Positions 1 through 12,849 of a stretch of DNA of 64,000 bases are shown here, piece by piece (positions within the stretch are counted from its first letter, which is position 1; each line of letters opens with the position of its first letter). The notes under the pieces are model-generated. The model saw only the letters and a program-made list of their open reading frames with translations, was not told the origin of the DNA and did no database searches. The stretch comes from Anaspis maculata (taxonomy: Eukaryota; Arthropoda; Insecta; Coleoptera; Scraptiidae): positions 2,852,001-2,916,000 of the forward strand of contig OX421964.1 of NCBI GenBank assembly GCA_949128115.1, given 5' to 3'. The translations under genes and the position numbers were made by a program.

Positions 1-470
1 GAGTACTGGAAATTATTATTATTATCATTAAAATGGTAATAATTTTATTTTTGATGAAAATTTGAATATGGCGTGAAACTAGCTGCGTGAAAGAGCATTT
101 AATAGTGATGGAAATATAATTTTTTTATGCTGTGGCTACTACACTGAATCCTAATAAAGATTCAAATATTGATTTTTATTTATTATAAGGCAGTTAGACT
201 TTGAAAGTATAGGGAATACGCTGCAAGAGAAAGGATAAAATTAACACGAGATTTCAGCTACTCGGGCCTTAGACGAAAAGCTGCAAGAATTCTTTTCCCA
301 CGACCACTCATAAAAGTGACATTTTCTACATGCTCTTGACTGTTTATAAGTACCAAATATCAAACAAGTGTCATACTCTCGCTACTTGATTATCTGGACA
401 TTTTTCAAATCTATTACCTGCGAAACTGACATTTTCCAGCTTTAATGCCAGGTCAGATGACCGGATCATA
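1..470. other. No recognisable feature
   Basis: AT-rich sequence with no convincing coding region, RNA gene or repeat. I see nothing to annotate. Confidence 0.5.
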
Positions 471-512
471 CCTGACCCAACCTGACCTGACCTGACCTGA
501 CCTGACCTGACC
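471..512. repeat. (CCTGA)n microsatellite
   Basis: About seven head-to-tail copies of the pentamer CCTGA, the first one or two slightly degenerate. It is a simple sequence repeat with no sign of coding. Confidence 0.9.
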
Positions 513-929
513 AATTAATGACATTCCAAACATTATAGAAAATATCATTTCCTACAACTTTGAACCTAAAAATTTTTTGTATCTGAAACGATCCTCAGCG
601 TTTAAAAGAAAAGGAAAAATGACCGGTTTTGGGGTTTTTTTTTCATCACTTTTCGTTTTCAATACACATTGTACCCACTATTTCGAAGAAATTCTGATTT
701 TACACAACAATAATATCAATTAAAAAAATTGATTTTGAACAAACGAAACAATTTCTTCAGCTACTTCAACTGCAACTAGGTTTAGACTTCTTTTAGTCTG
801 AAATTTTAACAAAGGATTTGAATTCAGAGTTGGAATTTGGTCGGAAATGACAAGGGAACTTGTTGTGTCACCTATGGACAAGTAAAGAAAAACATGCACC
901 TTGTCGCTTTTCGCTGTCTTACGGTTCAA
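513..929. other. No recognisable feature
   Basis: AT-rich stretch with T-runs. A short open frame on the minus strand resembles no known protein and is probably chance. Confidence 0.45.
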
Positions 930-1640
930 ATGAAGCCCGGTTCACACAAAACAAGCAATAATTAACTGTCTAATGCTTTGCAAAATGTTTCAATAAAAAA
1001 TCCGCTTATTGCTTGCAATAAAGCTTAATTTAGAGGCGAGAAAATTGACATAACGCTTTCAACAAGTGCCGCTGAGATAATTTCACATTACAAATAAAGT
1101 TCAGTTTACACGACGGGACAAGTGATGACGAGCTGCTTGATGCTTTAAGCAATATGCCATTGGAAGATGCGCTTGTCGCTTGCAAGTATAAAGCTCAATT
1201 TAGATGCGAGAAAATGATGCAAACATAACGCTTCCAACAAGGGCCGCAGGGATGATCTTATAATACAGATGAAGCTCAGTTTACACGACAGGACAAGTAA
1301 TGACGAGCTGCTTGATGGTTCCAGCAATATGTCATTGGAAAACTCGCTTGTCACTTGCAAGTCGTGTGTAGCGCGTTCATCAGCAAGTCACCCAGTCAAA
1401 ATCTTGGACATAAATAAAGCTCAGTTTACACGAGACAAACGATGACGAAATGCCTGAAGTTCAAGGCGTAATGTTTTGAGGAATCAGTTTGTCGCTTGCA
1501 AGAATAAAGCTCAGTTTAGACGCGAGAAAGTTGATGTGATTATAACGCTTCCAACAAGTGTCATGGCAATGAAGTTTGATCGGTTGTAACTGAGACACCC
1601 TGTAGAAGTATAGATCAGTTTACACAAAACGAGTGATTAT
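930..1640. repeat. Degenerate tandem repeat, unit about 170 bp
   Basis: The phrase AAAGCTCAGTTTACACGA and variants begin units near 932, 1095, 1266, 1412 and 1612. Each is followed by GACAAGTGATGACGAGCTG-like text, then by a half-unit resembling AAGCTCAATTTAGATGCGAG, and then by AACGCTTCCAACAAGTG. Copies are clearly related but diverged. The small minus-strand open frame across 1145-1360 lies in this repeat and is not a supported gene. Confidence 0.75.
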
Positions 1641-1734
1641 AAATTGTCGTATCTATCTCAGTCGTTTCAGTAAAATAATATGAATTTAAGGATAATTCAA
1701 ATCCAATCATACAAATCCCAAGTTTTATTAGAAT

Positions 1735-4700
1735 CAAAAAAGTCATTTATATCTGAAATTATCTCTTATGCAAAAAACTGCCACTCGTAGGTATTCTTCC
1801 TTTTTTTTTTTGGCCAACATTCATATTTTTTGGTCTCTGAAGTTTACAGCGTCGAAATTATGGATTACTCGAAATCAGAAATTCTCACAGGAATGCGCTC
1901 AGAAATTTTGTGAATATTTCGAGAAATCCAACAGGAATCTTCAAAAATCCTTAGAAATTCTCCAAAATACTCGTATCATCCAAAGTTCTCAGGAATCTAT
2001 ACAAAATCTTAATAGAAATCTTCGAAAATTTCCAGATATCCCGCAGAAATCTTGAGAAATGCATAGAAATTTTTGGGAATCCTCACTTGTATTCTAAAAA
2101 CCCTCTGAAATTCCGTAGAAATCTCGCCAAATCCATAGAAATTCTCAGAACATTTTTAGAAATCCCAAATTTCCAGGATCCCGTGAAAATTTTACAAAAC
2201 CTCTAGAAATTCTAACTGAAAGCCTCAGAAATCCTGCAAAAATCCCTGGAAATTCTTGAAAACCTCGTAGAAATCCCTAAAAATTTGTGAAAATCCTTAG
2301 AAATCTCGTCGAAATTCTGAAAATCCCCAGAAATCTTTTAGAAATCTCAAAATTAATCTCGTAGACCCTTCAAAACATCCCTCGAATTTCCGTAGAAATC
2401 TTGAGGAATCTCTCTAATTCTCTTAGATTTTAAAAAATTTTCAGAACTCTAGACGTTTTCCAAACTCTTGTAGAAATAAAATTCCTAGATGTCATATACA
2501 GAGGTGTAGAATTTCTTCTCTATGAATTTTTATGAATCCCTGGAAATCTTGTATAAATCTTCAATTATCTTCAGAAATCTCTCAAATTTTCGTAGATATC
2601 TTGAGAAATCTCCAGAATTTTTTGAAAATCAATACGAATTTTCTTACAAATTTCTAGAAATTTCGGAAAATGTTGTAATAATATCCAGAAATTCATAGAA
2701 ATCCAAAACAAATTTTCAAAAATCCTATATAGAAATTTTTAAAACTCCCTATAAATTCCCAGTATTTCCATAAAAATCTTTGGAAACTCTAAGGGATCTT
2801 TAAGGATCCTTTAGAAATCCCCAAAGTGAACGTGTAGGAACTAAATAAAAAAAAATCTCATCAACTCCTACAAATGTTGAAAACACTAGAAAATCCATAA
2901 AAAAATTTCGGAAATCCCCCCAGAAACTTTGAACGAATCCTTAGGAACCTTTAGATTTCCCGTAAAAATCTTGAGAAATCCCTAGAAATTTCTACAGGAG
3001 TCCTCAAAAATCTCATGAATACTTTTAAAAATGATGAGAAATCTCTAGAAATGCCTAGAAACTCTTCAAAAATCTCATAGAATTCTCTAAAAATCTCTAG
3101 AATTTCATACAAATCCTCATAAGCTCCCAAAAATCCCGTAGGAATTTCGAGAAACCATAAAAAAATTACTGGAAACCTCAACATTATTCGAAACTTCTAC
3201 AAAATCTCGTAGACATATTTGTAAATTCGTAAAAAATCACGCAAAAATGTACACAAATTTTCCATTGATATTTTTCATCAACGTCCATTAATAAAGATTC
3301 ACAGAAATACCGAGTAATTTTTCAAAAATCTCATACGAATCGTCAGTAATCCTTAGAGATCCCACCGAAATCTTCAAAAATTCCTAGAATTATTCTAGGA
3401 ATCTTTAAAAAAATCTCATAGGAATCTTTAGAAAATCCTAGATTCTTGAAAATGAACTCACTTGAAAGTTAACTAACTTGAAATTGGGAATAAAATTGGA
3501 AGTTTGAAGAAAACCCTCAGAAATCTCGTAGAAATCTCTTTAAGCTCTCAAAATTTTGTAGAGATATTCAGAAATCTGTAACGAACCGTGAAAATCTTTA
3601 GTAGAAATCCTAGAGAGTCTTGTAGAAATTTCTGGAACCCCCTAAAACTTCCTGAAATCCTCAGAAATCTAGTAGAAATTTCTAAAGATCTCTGGAAGTT
3701 TTTCAAAAATCAATACAAATTTTAAAAACCGTAGCAATTTCTCACAAATCTTCATTCTGCGCGTAAAAATTTTGAACACAATAGAAATTACATACAGATC
3801 TTCAATCTCAGAACTTCCAACACATCTTCAGAAATCCCTAAAAATTCCTAGTATTCCCTCAAAAAATCTTTGAAAATCCCTAGAAATCTTGTATTATCTT
3901 CAGAAATTCCTAGAAATCCAAAACGCATCTTTAGGAATCCGTAGAGATCCTGCAGTAATGTACAGGGATCCCGAGAAATTCCATGAGGAATTCTCAGAAA
4001 TCTAATCAAAAATCTACAGGGCAACAGTAGATTCCAAGTTTCATGCAAATCGTTCAACTAATAAGAGGCTCTAATTTGATCGCTAAAATGGCGGCGGAAC
4101 TAATTAATTTATCTTGAAAATCAAAAGTTTATACGAGACGAGTAGTCTCCAAGCTTCATGAAAATCCTTCAAGTAAAAGGAGATTTCAAAATGGTGGGCG
4201 AAGTTGATGGCTGGGATCATAAGACCGATCATAAGCATTATTCTTTAAGGTTACTGTTTCAAATATTGGTGGAATATTTGCTGGCGATTCCAACAGGGGG
4301 ATAAGGCACAGACCTGGAGACTTCAACTCGGAAACAAGCCACGAAACCCCACAATTGGCGGAGGCGCCGCTCAAAAGCTCGTCGGAAATTGCGGAGAAAC
4401 TACTGTATCTTTTAGAGCTTTCAATAGGATCTTTGGCTTTTTTGTCGCTCTGTCTGGCCGTCTGTAATTTTGTACGTATGTTGCACATTATCTTGTCAAA
4501 CGCGCATTTTACTCTGGAACCGTTCAAGCAATCTCGACCAAATTTTGTATCCGCGTTGCATCTGTGCCATACAGACGGAAAAAGCTTCAACAACTTTTCG
4601 CTGTGATCTGACGTCAAGCAAATCACTTGAAAATTACAGCTGTTTTTTCTCCGGGACTAAACTTTCCCTTTCAGGTCTTTGTGGGTCCATTTTTCAATTG

Positions 4701-5035
4701 ACTGAATTTATTGCTTAGATTGGCATCTGCCAAAAATGGCAAGCTGTCAAATTCGAAACTTGAACACTGCATAGTTCGAGAAGTACTGAATTATTTCAAC
4801 TACGTTTGGTACACGGCAAGGTTTGTACCGAACCATGGAGCATGATGAAAAGCTCAACTTCAAGCCAGGACTTTGAGGAAAAAATATTCCCCACTAGTCA
4901 CATTCAAAAATAATAAACATTCTTTGTGGGTAAATTGCAGAGTGTGATCACGCTTTTCTTTATAAATAAAATACATACCTACCTGCCTCAAATGAATAAA
5001 TACCATTCTGTTGTATTTTTCAGTTATTGCGGTCA
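1735..5035 (+). repeat. Long repeat unit, copy A (about 3.3 kb)
   Basis: This unit recurs in inverted orientation at 8062-12430 and partly in direct orientation at 7740-8061 and 12430-14150. Its first 300 bp match 7740-8061 directly. Its body (about 1860-4060) is a degenerate array built on AGAAATC with variants such as CTCGTAGAAATCCC. Its last kilobase (4070-5035) is more complex and matches 8062-9060 in reverse complement. The copies end at the same points, near 5035 and 8062, which marks a real unit boundary. No protein is recognisable. The 146-codon minus frame at 4186-4626 is decayed in the other copy and looks non-coding. The unit may be an unclassified transposon carrying an internal satellite. 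Confidence 0.7.
1860..4060. repeat. Degenerate AGAAATC array in copy A
   Basis: Short, highly diverged tandem motifs around TAGAAATC, CTCGTAGAAATC and AAAATCC fill over 2 kb with no exact period. The open frames in this interval are low-complexity shadows of the array. Confidence 0.75.
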
Positions 5036-5088
5036 ATCTAGGTGATAACTCAATACCTACACAAGGATTCAGATTATCCTGTCAAGGA
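5036..5088. other. Short unique spacer
   Basis: About 50 bases between the end of repeat copy A and the next hairpin element. Nothing is recognised in them. Confidence 0.4.
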
Positions 5089-5090
5089 TA

Positions 5091-5663
5091 ACGTATGGTC
5101 CGAAAGTTTTGGGATTTTTTTTAAAAGCTAATAACTTTTTTTGAATAGTTTCAATTTTGTAACTTGATATTGCAAAAACTAGCATCATCTTCAACAATAC
5201 GAAATTCATATTCAACATATTGAAGATGGGCCATTATTTTTGATGGCTCTCAGTTTTCTTCTGCCATGTTCGATCATTCTCTGGACAACAGCAGGATTAA
5301 TTTCTCTGAGCTCCTGCCTTCCAATGTACCGCAAGCTCGACCAATATAAGATTTTTGGTAAGTATTGAGCAGGATTGTATACGACAAGGAAAGGGAAGCT
5401 GCAAATGAAGAACAATTACGGCGTCGCATTCTTCAATAACATTAGAGAATTTCGCATTTGAGAAATTGATACAAAAAGTTATGGAACATGGCAGAAGAAA
5501 ATTGAGATCCATCGAAGATAATGGTTCATTATCAATATGTTGAACATGAATTTGATATTCTTATATATGATGTTAATTTTTGCAATATCAAGTTAAAAAA
5601 TAGAGACTATTCAGAAAAAGTTATTAGCTTTGAACAATTTCCCAAAACTTTCGGACCATACGT
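5091..5663. mobile_element. 573-bp foldback element with TA target site
   Basis: The left end TA-ACGTATGGTCCGAAAG and the right end CTTTCGGACCATACGT-TA are perfect inverted repeats. The pairing continues imperfectly inward to about 5310 and 5455, leaving a loop of roughly 145 bp. TA lies directly outside both ends (5089-5090 and 5664-5665), as for a TA-inserting cut-and-paste element. No transposase is encoded, so this is a non-autonomous element of unknown family. The small open frames inside are arm shadows. Confidence 0.8.
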
Positions 5664-5665
5664 TA

Positions 5666-7739
5666 GATATAATAATATTGATTTTATAAGTAGCTTTTTC
5701 TATGTACGATCATATTATCATAGTTGCTCAAATTTACGCATACCTTCATAACTAGATAAACGGAGGGATAAACGAACCAGACACGGAAAAAAATTCCGAC
5801 AAAATTCGATGTTTTATTCACGCTTTGCCGTGCTACTATTCACGGCTACTATAACGGCGGAAAGAGAGCTTTGAATTGGGATTGTTGTGATATGTTGACC
5901 CGATTATTGAATAAAGCACGACGCGTTTCTAGATGATGTATATATTGCCGCATTTTTAGTAGCTTTATTTGGATTTCCACATGTAAGATTCATTTTTTCC
6001 ATTATTCAAAGCTGGATGGTTGTGCGCCTTGAATTTCAATTTTTCGCTTTCCACTGAAGCTCTGGGTGTATTCACAATTGATTACGGCCTAATATACAAA
6101 CAACCCTTGAAGCCTCCTAATTCCCCACTCGCGATTCTTTACTCTTAACACGTACCTACCGGGATTAAGCCTAAATTAATTGATGGTGTATCCGCTATCG
6201 ATTCCCAGGCAGCGCTCCCTGGATGCAGTATAAGGGACTGGGTCAACCAGAAAATTGTGTGTATCCTTTCGGTTCGAGCGCCGCAGGCTATCGAAAGCTC
6301 TCGCGGGGCTGTCTCGTTGCACTTTTATAACACTTTCACTCTTTTGTTACCGCACGACGCCGCCTCTTCTTCCGACCATGGTCGATGGTTGGTACTTTAA
6401 AACTGAAATGGATAACAATTTTGCTTTTGCGGCAACCACCACCAGCAACCTTGCGACCGTACTCGTGGAAATAAATTCCGTTTTACTTCGGTGATTACAC
6501 CTGAAACCGCGTAGGGATAAAAAATTACCGGTGCATCAAAACTGATTTCCTGCGGCACCGGGCCACCGTATCTTGGATGCATGTGTGTGTACATTAAAAA
6601 TTATGTTGCCGGTAATTAGTGTGACGTCAGGTGTAGGTAATCTCGTGTTAGAACAGCCATGTATTATAAGTTTTTTTTTTTCAAGTATTTTAAGTAAGAA
6701 CACATTTTTATTCACGCTTCATCAAAACTATTCTCTTTTTCGTTGGGTGTTTCATAAAAAAAAATGGTAATTTCAAAAAATGCCAGCGCCGATCAAAAAT
6801 GCGAAAAGCATATCAAAGTGAAACTGAAATTTGACCCAGATTAGTACAAGTACTCTAGTTTTTCTTTGTGCATGTCTTTTAGATTTATTTGCCGGATCAC
6901 GTAATGTTGATGACAACAGCAAAGATGTCTATATACAAAATAACAAGAAAAAATAGAATTGTACCTTACGTAATGCTCGCCAGGTTATACTTAGATATAC
7001 GATAACTCAATGTAATAACGCAAATAAACGCAAGCTGGTGATGGGAACGAGAGAAGGTTATTGGTACATGAAAAACTTTTAATTCAAACTTTTTTACGTT
7101 TCTGTACCTTCGAAAATACTTTTAATTTTTTGTGATATGACCTAAAAGTACGCTGAGAAGTTTGTATAATTGATAGAATTATCAATTTCGACATGGTTAT
7201 GCTGGCGCGGTTGTAAATGATGGGTAATTGGTGGTTTGGACCCAACTCTTGAACTGCGTTTTGATTGCTTAGAATGTGATTTGCTGAAGAAAGTGCAGTT
7301 TTTAGATCCACGGTGATTATTGTGTTATATCGAGAAAAAATTGCAAATCCCAACAATTTTTTCTCTTGAGAAAACTATGCATGAACCAATAGTGTAGTCA
7401 GGCATAAGCTGGTATCGTTAAGAAGATGCAGTCTGTTTAAGAATCCATCATCTTTGATATTTCTGTTCTACTGGATTTCTAATGATTCCCTGATTCTTAG
7501 CATCATTATCGTGATTGGAACAATGAAGTTGATTGGTCATTTTAAATTGTTATTGATATTGTAACCTTCCACATTGGATTGTAGCTCAAGTGATGTGAAA
7601 TTGCGTGTAATTTATAAAAATGTAAAATTTCACTCAAAATTTCAATTAACTTACAAAGTGGGCTGTCATTGACATATAATTATTGAAATTTATGCACAAT
7701 TCAGCTTATAAAAATTGGTTTTTGTTACCAACGGAACTT
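5666..7739. other. Mostly unique sequence, no recognised gene
   Basis: About 2 kb of AT-rich sequence separating two repeat blocks. A less AT-rich patch lies at about 6190-6600, but no frame there resembles a known protein and no splice pattern stands out. I found no RNA gene or intact mobile element. Confidence 0.4.
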
Positions 7740-8061
7740 CTGATGCCAATAAAAATGTCATTCAAATCTGAAATTATCTCTTGTACAAAAAAAAACTGCC
7801 ACTCGTAGTATCGTATGTAATTTTTTTTGCCAACAGTCATATTTTCTGGCCTCGAAAGCTCATGGCGTCGGAATTACGAATCACTCGAAATCCGAAATTC
7901 TCACACGAGTCCTCAGAAATGTCGAAAATATTCAGAGGAACCCCACAGAAATCTTCCAACAACCATAGAAATCTTTTCAAAAATCTCGTCATCTTCCAAG
8001 GTCTCTAGAAATCTCATATTTTCCGAAAATTATATTCCGCAGAAATCTTGAGTAATGACCC
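7740..8061 (+). repeat. 5' fragment of the 3.3-kb repeat unit
   Basis: A direct copy of about 1735-2060, beginning near CATTCAAATCTGAAATTATCTC and ending at GCAGAAATCTTGAG. It joins abruptly at about 8062 to the inverted 3' end of copy B, so it is a rearranged or nested fragment. Confidence 0.7.
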
Positions 8062-9126
8062 AATAAGTGAAAAATACAACAGAACGGTATTCATTCATTC
8101 AAGGCGGATGTATGTATTTTATTTATAAAGAAAAGCGTGATCGCACACTCTGCAATTTCCCCACAATTATTTTTTTCAATGTGTTTTTTTTTTCAAAGCC
8201 CTGGCTTGAAGTCAAGCTTTCCATCATACTCCATGGTTTGGTACAAACCCTTGCCGTGTACCAAACTTAGTTGGAATAATTCAGTACTTCTCGAACTATG
8301 CAGTGTTAAAGTTTCGAATCTGACAGATTGCCATTTTTGGCAGATGACAGTCTAAGCAATAAATTCAGTCAATTGAAAAACGGACCCACAAGGACCTGAA
8401 AAGGAAAGTTTGGTCCCGGAGAAGAAATGGCTGTGATTTTCAAGTGACTCGCTTGACGTCAGATCACAGCGAAAAGTTTACGAAGCTTTTTCCGTCTGTA
8501 TGGCTCAGATGCAACGCGTATACAAAATTTGGTCGAAATTGCTTGAACGGTTCCAGAGTAAAATGCTCGTTTGACAAATACAATATGCAACATACATACA
8601 AAAATCACAGACGGCCAGACAAAGCTTCAAAAAAAGCCAAAGGTTCTGATGAAAGCTCTTGCAAATACAGTAGCTTCTCCACAAATCCGACAAGCTTTTG
8701 AGCGGCGCCTCCGCCAATTGTAGGGTTTCGTGGCCTGTTCCCAAGTTGAGGTCTCCAGGTCTGTGCCTTATCTCCCTGTTGGAGTCGCCAGCAAATATTC
8801 CAACAATCTTGGAAACAGTGGCCTAGAAAAATAGTGCTTATGATCGGTCTTATGAGCCCAGTCATCAACTTCGCCCACCATTTTCAAATCTCTTTTCAGT
8901 TGAACGATTTTCATGAAGCTTGGAATCTACTCGTCTCGTATAAAGTTCCCATTTTCAAGATAAATTGATTGTTCCGCCGCCATTTTAGCAATCAAATTGG
9001 AACCTATCTCTAAGTAGTTGAACGATTCGCATGAAACTTGGAATCTACTGGTAAATCCCTGTGTAGATTTTTGATTCTTGATTAGATCTCTGAGAATTCC
9101 TGTTAGACTTTCTCGGGATCCCTGTA

Positions 9127-9876
9127 CAGGGTGTTCACGATAAAATTCACCCCCCTCCAGTTCATTCCCCTTCAAGATATTTCGAAGAAATAAAAACTTT
9201 TTCTTCACGATTTTTCCCAGGGACCTTAAATCAATCCTCTAAAAGTTTCTAATTGGTACCGTATACAGGGTGTTATATGTAACTTTTTTATTTTAAATGC
9301 AACACCCTATATTTTATTCCGTTATTTGGTGCAGCTTTTTGTTCTAATTACAAATATATATGAGACTTATGATTTATTTCGACAAGTAAGTTGTCGGAAA
9401 AATAATAAAATAGGTAGTCAAATAATTTTGTTTCGCAGCAAGATGGCTTTGGTTTCTACAGTTCACTTGAAAAAAAGTTATTCTCGAAGCATTTTGTCTG
9501 CAGAATTCAACTCTGCATGGATAAATGGTCTAATTCGTTCCTAATACAGGGTGTTGCATAATTTTCAATTTTTAATTCATTTGACTACCTATTTCATTAT
9601 TTTTTTGACAGCTTCCTTGTCAAAATAAATCATAAATGTTATATATCTTTGTAATCAGAAAGAAAGGCTCCATCAAATGACGTAATAAAATATAGGGTGT
9701 TGCATTTGAAATAAAAAAGTTACATGTCACACCCTGTACACGGTACCGATTGAAAACATTTAGACGATTGGTTCAAGATCTCTGGGAAAAATCGTTGGGA
9801 AAAAATTTTTAGTTTTTCAAAATGTTTCAAAGGGAAATCTCCTAGAGGGGGGGTGAATTTTATCGTGAACACCCTG
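9127..9876. mobile_element. 750-bp foldback, outer layer, TA target
   Basis: The ends are CAGGGTGTTCACG and its exact complement CGTGAACACCCTG, and TA flanks both sides. Copy A (around 3960-3972, read in reverse) keeps the uninterrupted site CCCTGTACATTA. The insertion here therefore duplicated exactly TA. The outer arms are about 139 bp each and enclose a second TA-bounded foldback at 9266-9736. It has no transposase gene and is a non-autonomous element, possibly of the Tc1/mariner/pogo type judging only from the TA target. Confidence 0.85.
9266..9736. mobile_element. Inner foldback nested in the 9.1-kb element
   Basis: The ends are CAGGGTGTTATATGTAAC and the complement of GTTACATGTCACACCCTG, with TA outside both (9264-9265 and 9737-9738). 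It sits almost exactly at the centre of the outer palindrome. A further TACAGGGTGTTGCATAA motif occurs inside at about 9545. Confidence 0.75.
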
Positions 9877-11079
9877 TACATTATTACGGGATCTCTACGG
9901 ATTCTTGAAGATTCGTTTCGGATTTCTAGAGATTTCCCAAGATTTCCACAGGGGTTTCTAGAAATTTTCAGGGATTTCTGAAAATGTGTAGGAAGCTCTG
10001 GGATTAAAAATCTGTGTGTAATTTCTATTGTGTTCAAGATTTTTAGGCGTAGAATGAAGATTTGTAAGAAATTGCTACGGTTTTCAAAATTTGTATTGAT
10101 TTTTGGAAGACTTCCAGAGATCTCTAGAAATTTCTACGAGATTTCTAAGGATTTCAGGAAGCTTTAGGAAGTTCTAGAAATTTCTACAAGGTTCTTAAAG
10201 ATTTTCACGGTTCATTACAGGTTTCTGAATATTTCTACAAATTTTTTGAGAACTTGAAGAGATTTCTACGAGATTTCTGAGGGTTTTCTTTGAACTTTCA
10301 TTTTTATTCCCACTTTTAAGTGAGTTGATTTTCATGAATCTAGGATTTTCTAAAGGTTTCTACAAGATTTCTTGAAGATTTCTAGAATAATTCCAGGAAT
10401 TTTGGAAGATTTTGGTGGGATCTCTAGGTATTCCTGATGATTCGTATGAGATTTTCAAAACATTGCTGGGTATTTCTGTGAATCTTCATCAATTTTTGCA
10501 GATTACTGCTGGATTAACAAGGATTTCAAAGATATTTCTGAAAGATTTTCAAGGAATTTCTTGAGATTCTTGAGGACGTATAAATTTTTGTACATTTTCG
10601 CGTGATTTTTTAGGGATTCACAAAAATGTCCACTAGATTTTGTACAAAGTGTGTATTTTGTGTATTTTCTTGTAGAAAATTTCTATGGTTTCTCAAGATT
10701 CCTACGGAATTTCTAGGGGTTTATGAGGATTTGTTTGAAATTCTAGGGATTTTTAAAGATTTCTACATAATTCTTGAAGGTGTTTATGAGATTTTTGAGG
10801 ATCCTGTAGAAATTTCTAGGGATTTCTGAAGATTTTTACGGAAAATCTAGAGATTCTTGAAGATTCGTTCAGAGTTTCTGAGGAAATTTCCGAATTTTTC
10901 CACGGAATTTTTGAAGTTTTCTGAAGATTCTTTACGGAGTTTCTAGAGATTTCCAAGGATTTACGATAATTTCTATGCAGTTCTGGGATTGAAGATTTCA
11001 ATAGATGTGATGGGCTAGAGTGGAGAGTGAAGATTTTCATGGAATTTCTAGTGTTTTCAAAATTTCTAGGGATTTTTGA

Positions 11080-11560
11080 GATTTTTTTTTTATTAAATAT
11101 CGATGATCTTCTGTCTATACACTACTTTATAAAAAATCGTTGTCTATTTTTCGACCAATATATATTTCGAGCTGATGGCGCTCATCTTCAGGGTTTTTTT
11201 GCTACAAATAAATATATAAATGGTATGAATATACAGAAACCAAAATTCAAAATAACTCACTTTTTAGATTTTTGAAAAAAGTTTCATGTCAGGATGGAAA
11301 ATAATTGTCAGTTTGAATTTTGGTAATTGTTAACAATAATTGCTTAGATACTAAATAATGAATAAAGGTGTTCGGGTGAAGGTAAATAGGTAAAAAAAGG
11401 AAAGAATTGAATAAACTTGAGTGCCACCTGAAAAAATGGGGAACAGACTAACCGGCTACTTGAGAGAGACACAAACACACACCAACAGAACCAAGGAACA
11501 ACTCAAACAAACATCAAGTGAACTGTTTGAAGAAGTCACTCAAAAGAAAATTTTTTTTTT
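11080..11560. repeat. Insertion of about 480 bp in copy B, family unknown
   Basis: Unlike the surrounding GATTTCTA array, this block is bounded by T-rich runs and has no counterpart in copy A. It contains the phrase GAGCTGATGGCGCTCATCTT, of a kind I associate with untranslated ends of retroelements, but I cannot assign a family. Confidence 0.45.
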
Positions 11561-12849
11561 ATTTAGAATCTACACGTTCACATTGGGGGAATTTCTAAAG
11601 GATTTCACAAGATTCGTGGAAATTTCCAAAGATTCTTATAGAAATACTGGGAATTTTCAAGGAGTTCAGTCTATAGGATTTCTGAAAATTTGTTTTGGAT
11701 TTCCAAGAAATTCTGAATACTATTATAAGATCTTCAGGGATTTCTAGAAATATCTGAAAATTCGTATTGATTTCCATAACTTGCAGGAGATTTTCCAAGA
11801 ACTCTACGGAAATTCTAAAAATTTTTAAATATTTTTGAAGATTTATACAAGATTTCCAGGGATTTATGGAAATTCATAGAGAAGAAATTCTAAACATTTG
11901 GATATGACATCTAGGAATGTTAAAATATTCTTACCAGATTTCAGAAAACTTCTAGAAATCTAAGGATTTCTGAAATCTGCGGGAATTCGGGGGATTTCTC
12001 AAGATTTTTAGGGTAATTCGAGGGATTTTTCAAGGTCTCTACGGGATTCCTTCTAAGAATCCTTGAAAATTTCTGTTGGTTTGTTTGTTTATTTAAATTC
12101 AAATGATTCATAAATTTTCACATTCAAATTTTGGATGTAGCTCAGCCGAAGCTGGTCTTCCGTCAATCCTTTCAATTTCTGGGATTTTTAATGTGCCTAC
12201 GAGATTTTTGAGGGATTCCAGGAGCTTTTAGAGATTTCTACGAGGTTTTCAAGAATTTATAGGGATTTCTGCAGGATTTCTAAGGATTTCTGTGGGAATT
12301 TCTTGGAGTTTTGAACTTTTTTACGAAATCCTGATTCGTATGAGATTTCTAAAAATTATCTGAGAATTTCTATGGATTTCTACGGATTTCCGAGGGTTTT
12401 TAAAAGATCTTTAGGAATCGCTAGAAATTCCACGAGAATTCCCAAAAATCTTGTAAACATCTTCGCGAACTAAGTAGAAATCCTTAGAGATGTCTAGAAA
12501 TTACTCAAAAACCTCGTAGAATTATTCAGAAATCCCTAGAATTTATACAAATTATCATAAATTCCTGGAAATTCAATAAAAATCTTGTGAAATCCATAGA
12601 AAGTTTAGAGCGTCCTCAAAAATCTCAAGCAATTTCTTAAAAATCTCTCAGACATATCTTTGAATTCTCTGGAAATTCCGTAGAAATAAAAACCAATAAA
12701 GATTTTCAGTAATACTGAGTAATTTTCAAAAATTTCATAGGTGCGAACCATCAGGAATCCCTAGAGATCCCTGAGAAATCTTCAAAAATCCTTTGGAATA
12801 TCCTAGAGATCTTCAAAAAGTCTCGTAGCTTGTAGAAATCTTCAACAAT

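Larger units (their letters stand above)
8062..12430 (-). repeat. Long repeat unit, inverted copy B
   Basis: Reverse complement of copy A. 8062-9060 matches 4010-5035, and the GATTTCTA-rich part to about 12430 matches the AGAAATC array. Landmarks such as the text at 10573-10612 pair with 3230-3260, and 11880-11925 pairs with 2480-2525. It is interrupted by a nested foldback at 9127-9876, a block of about 480 bp at 11080-11560 and one of about 100 bp at 12080-12180. No functional protein is visible. Confidence 0.7.

Noticed and set aside
4186..4626. 146-codon minus-strand frame
   Set aside because: It lies in the complex part of the 3.3-kb repeat. The corresponding frame in the inverted copy is broken by stops and shifts, and the text matches non-coding dispersed-repeat phrases, so it is not supported as a gene.
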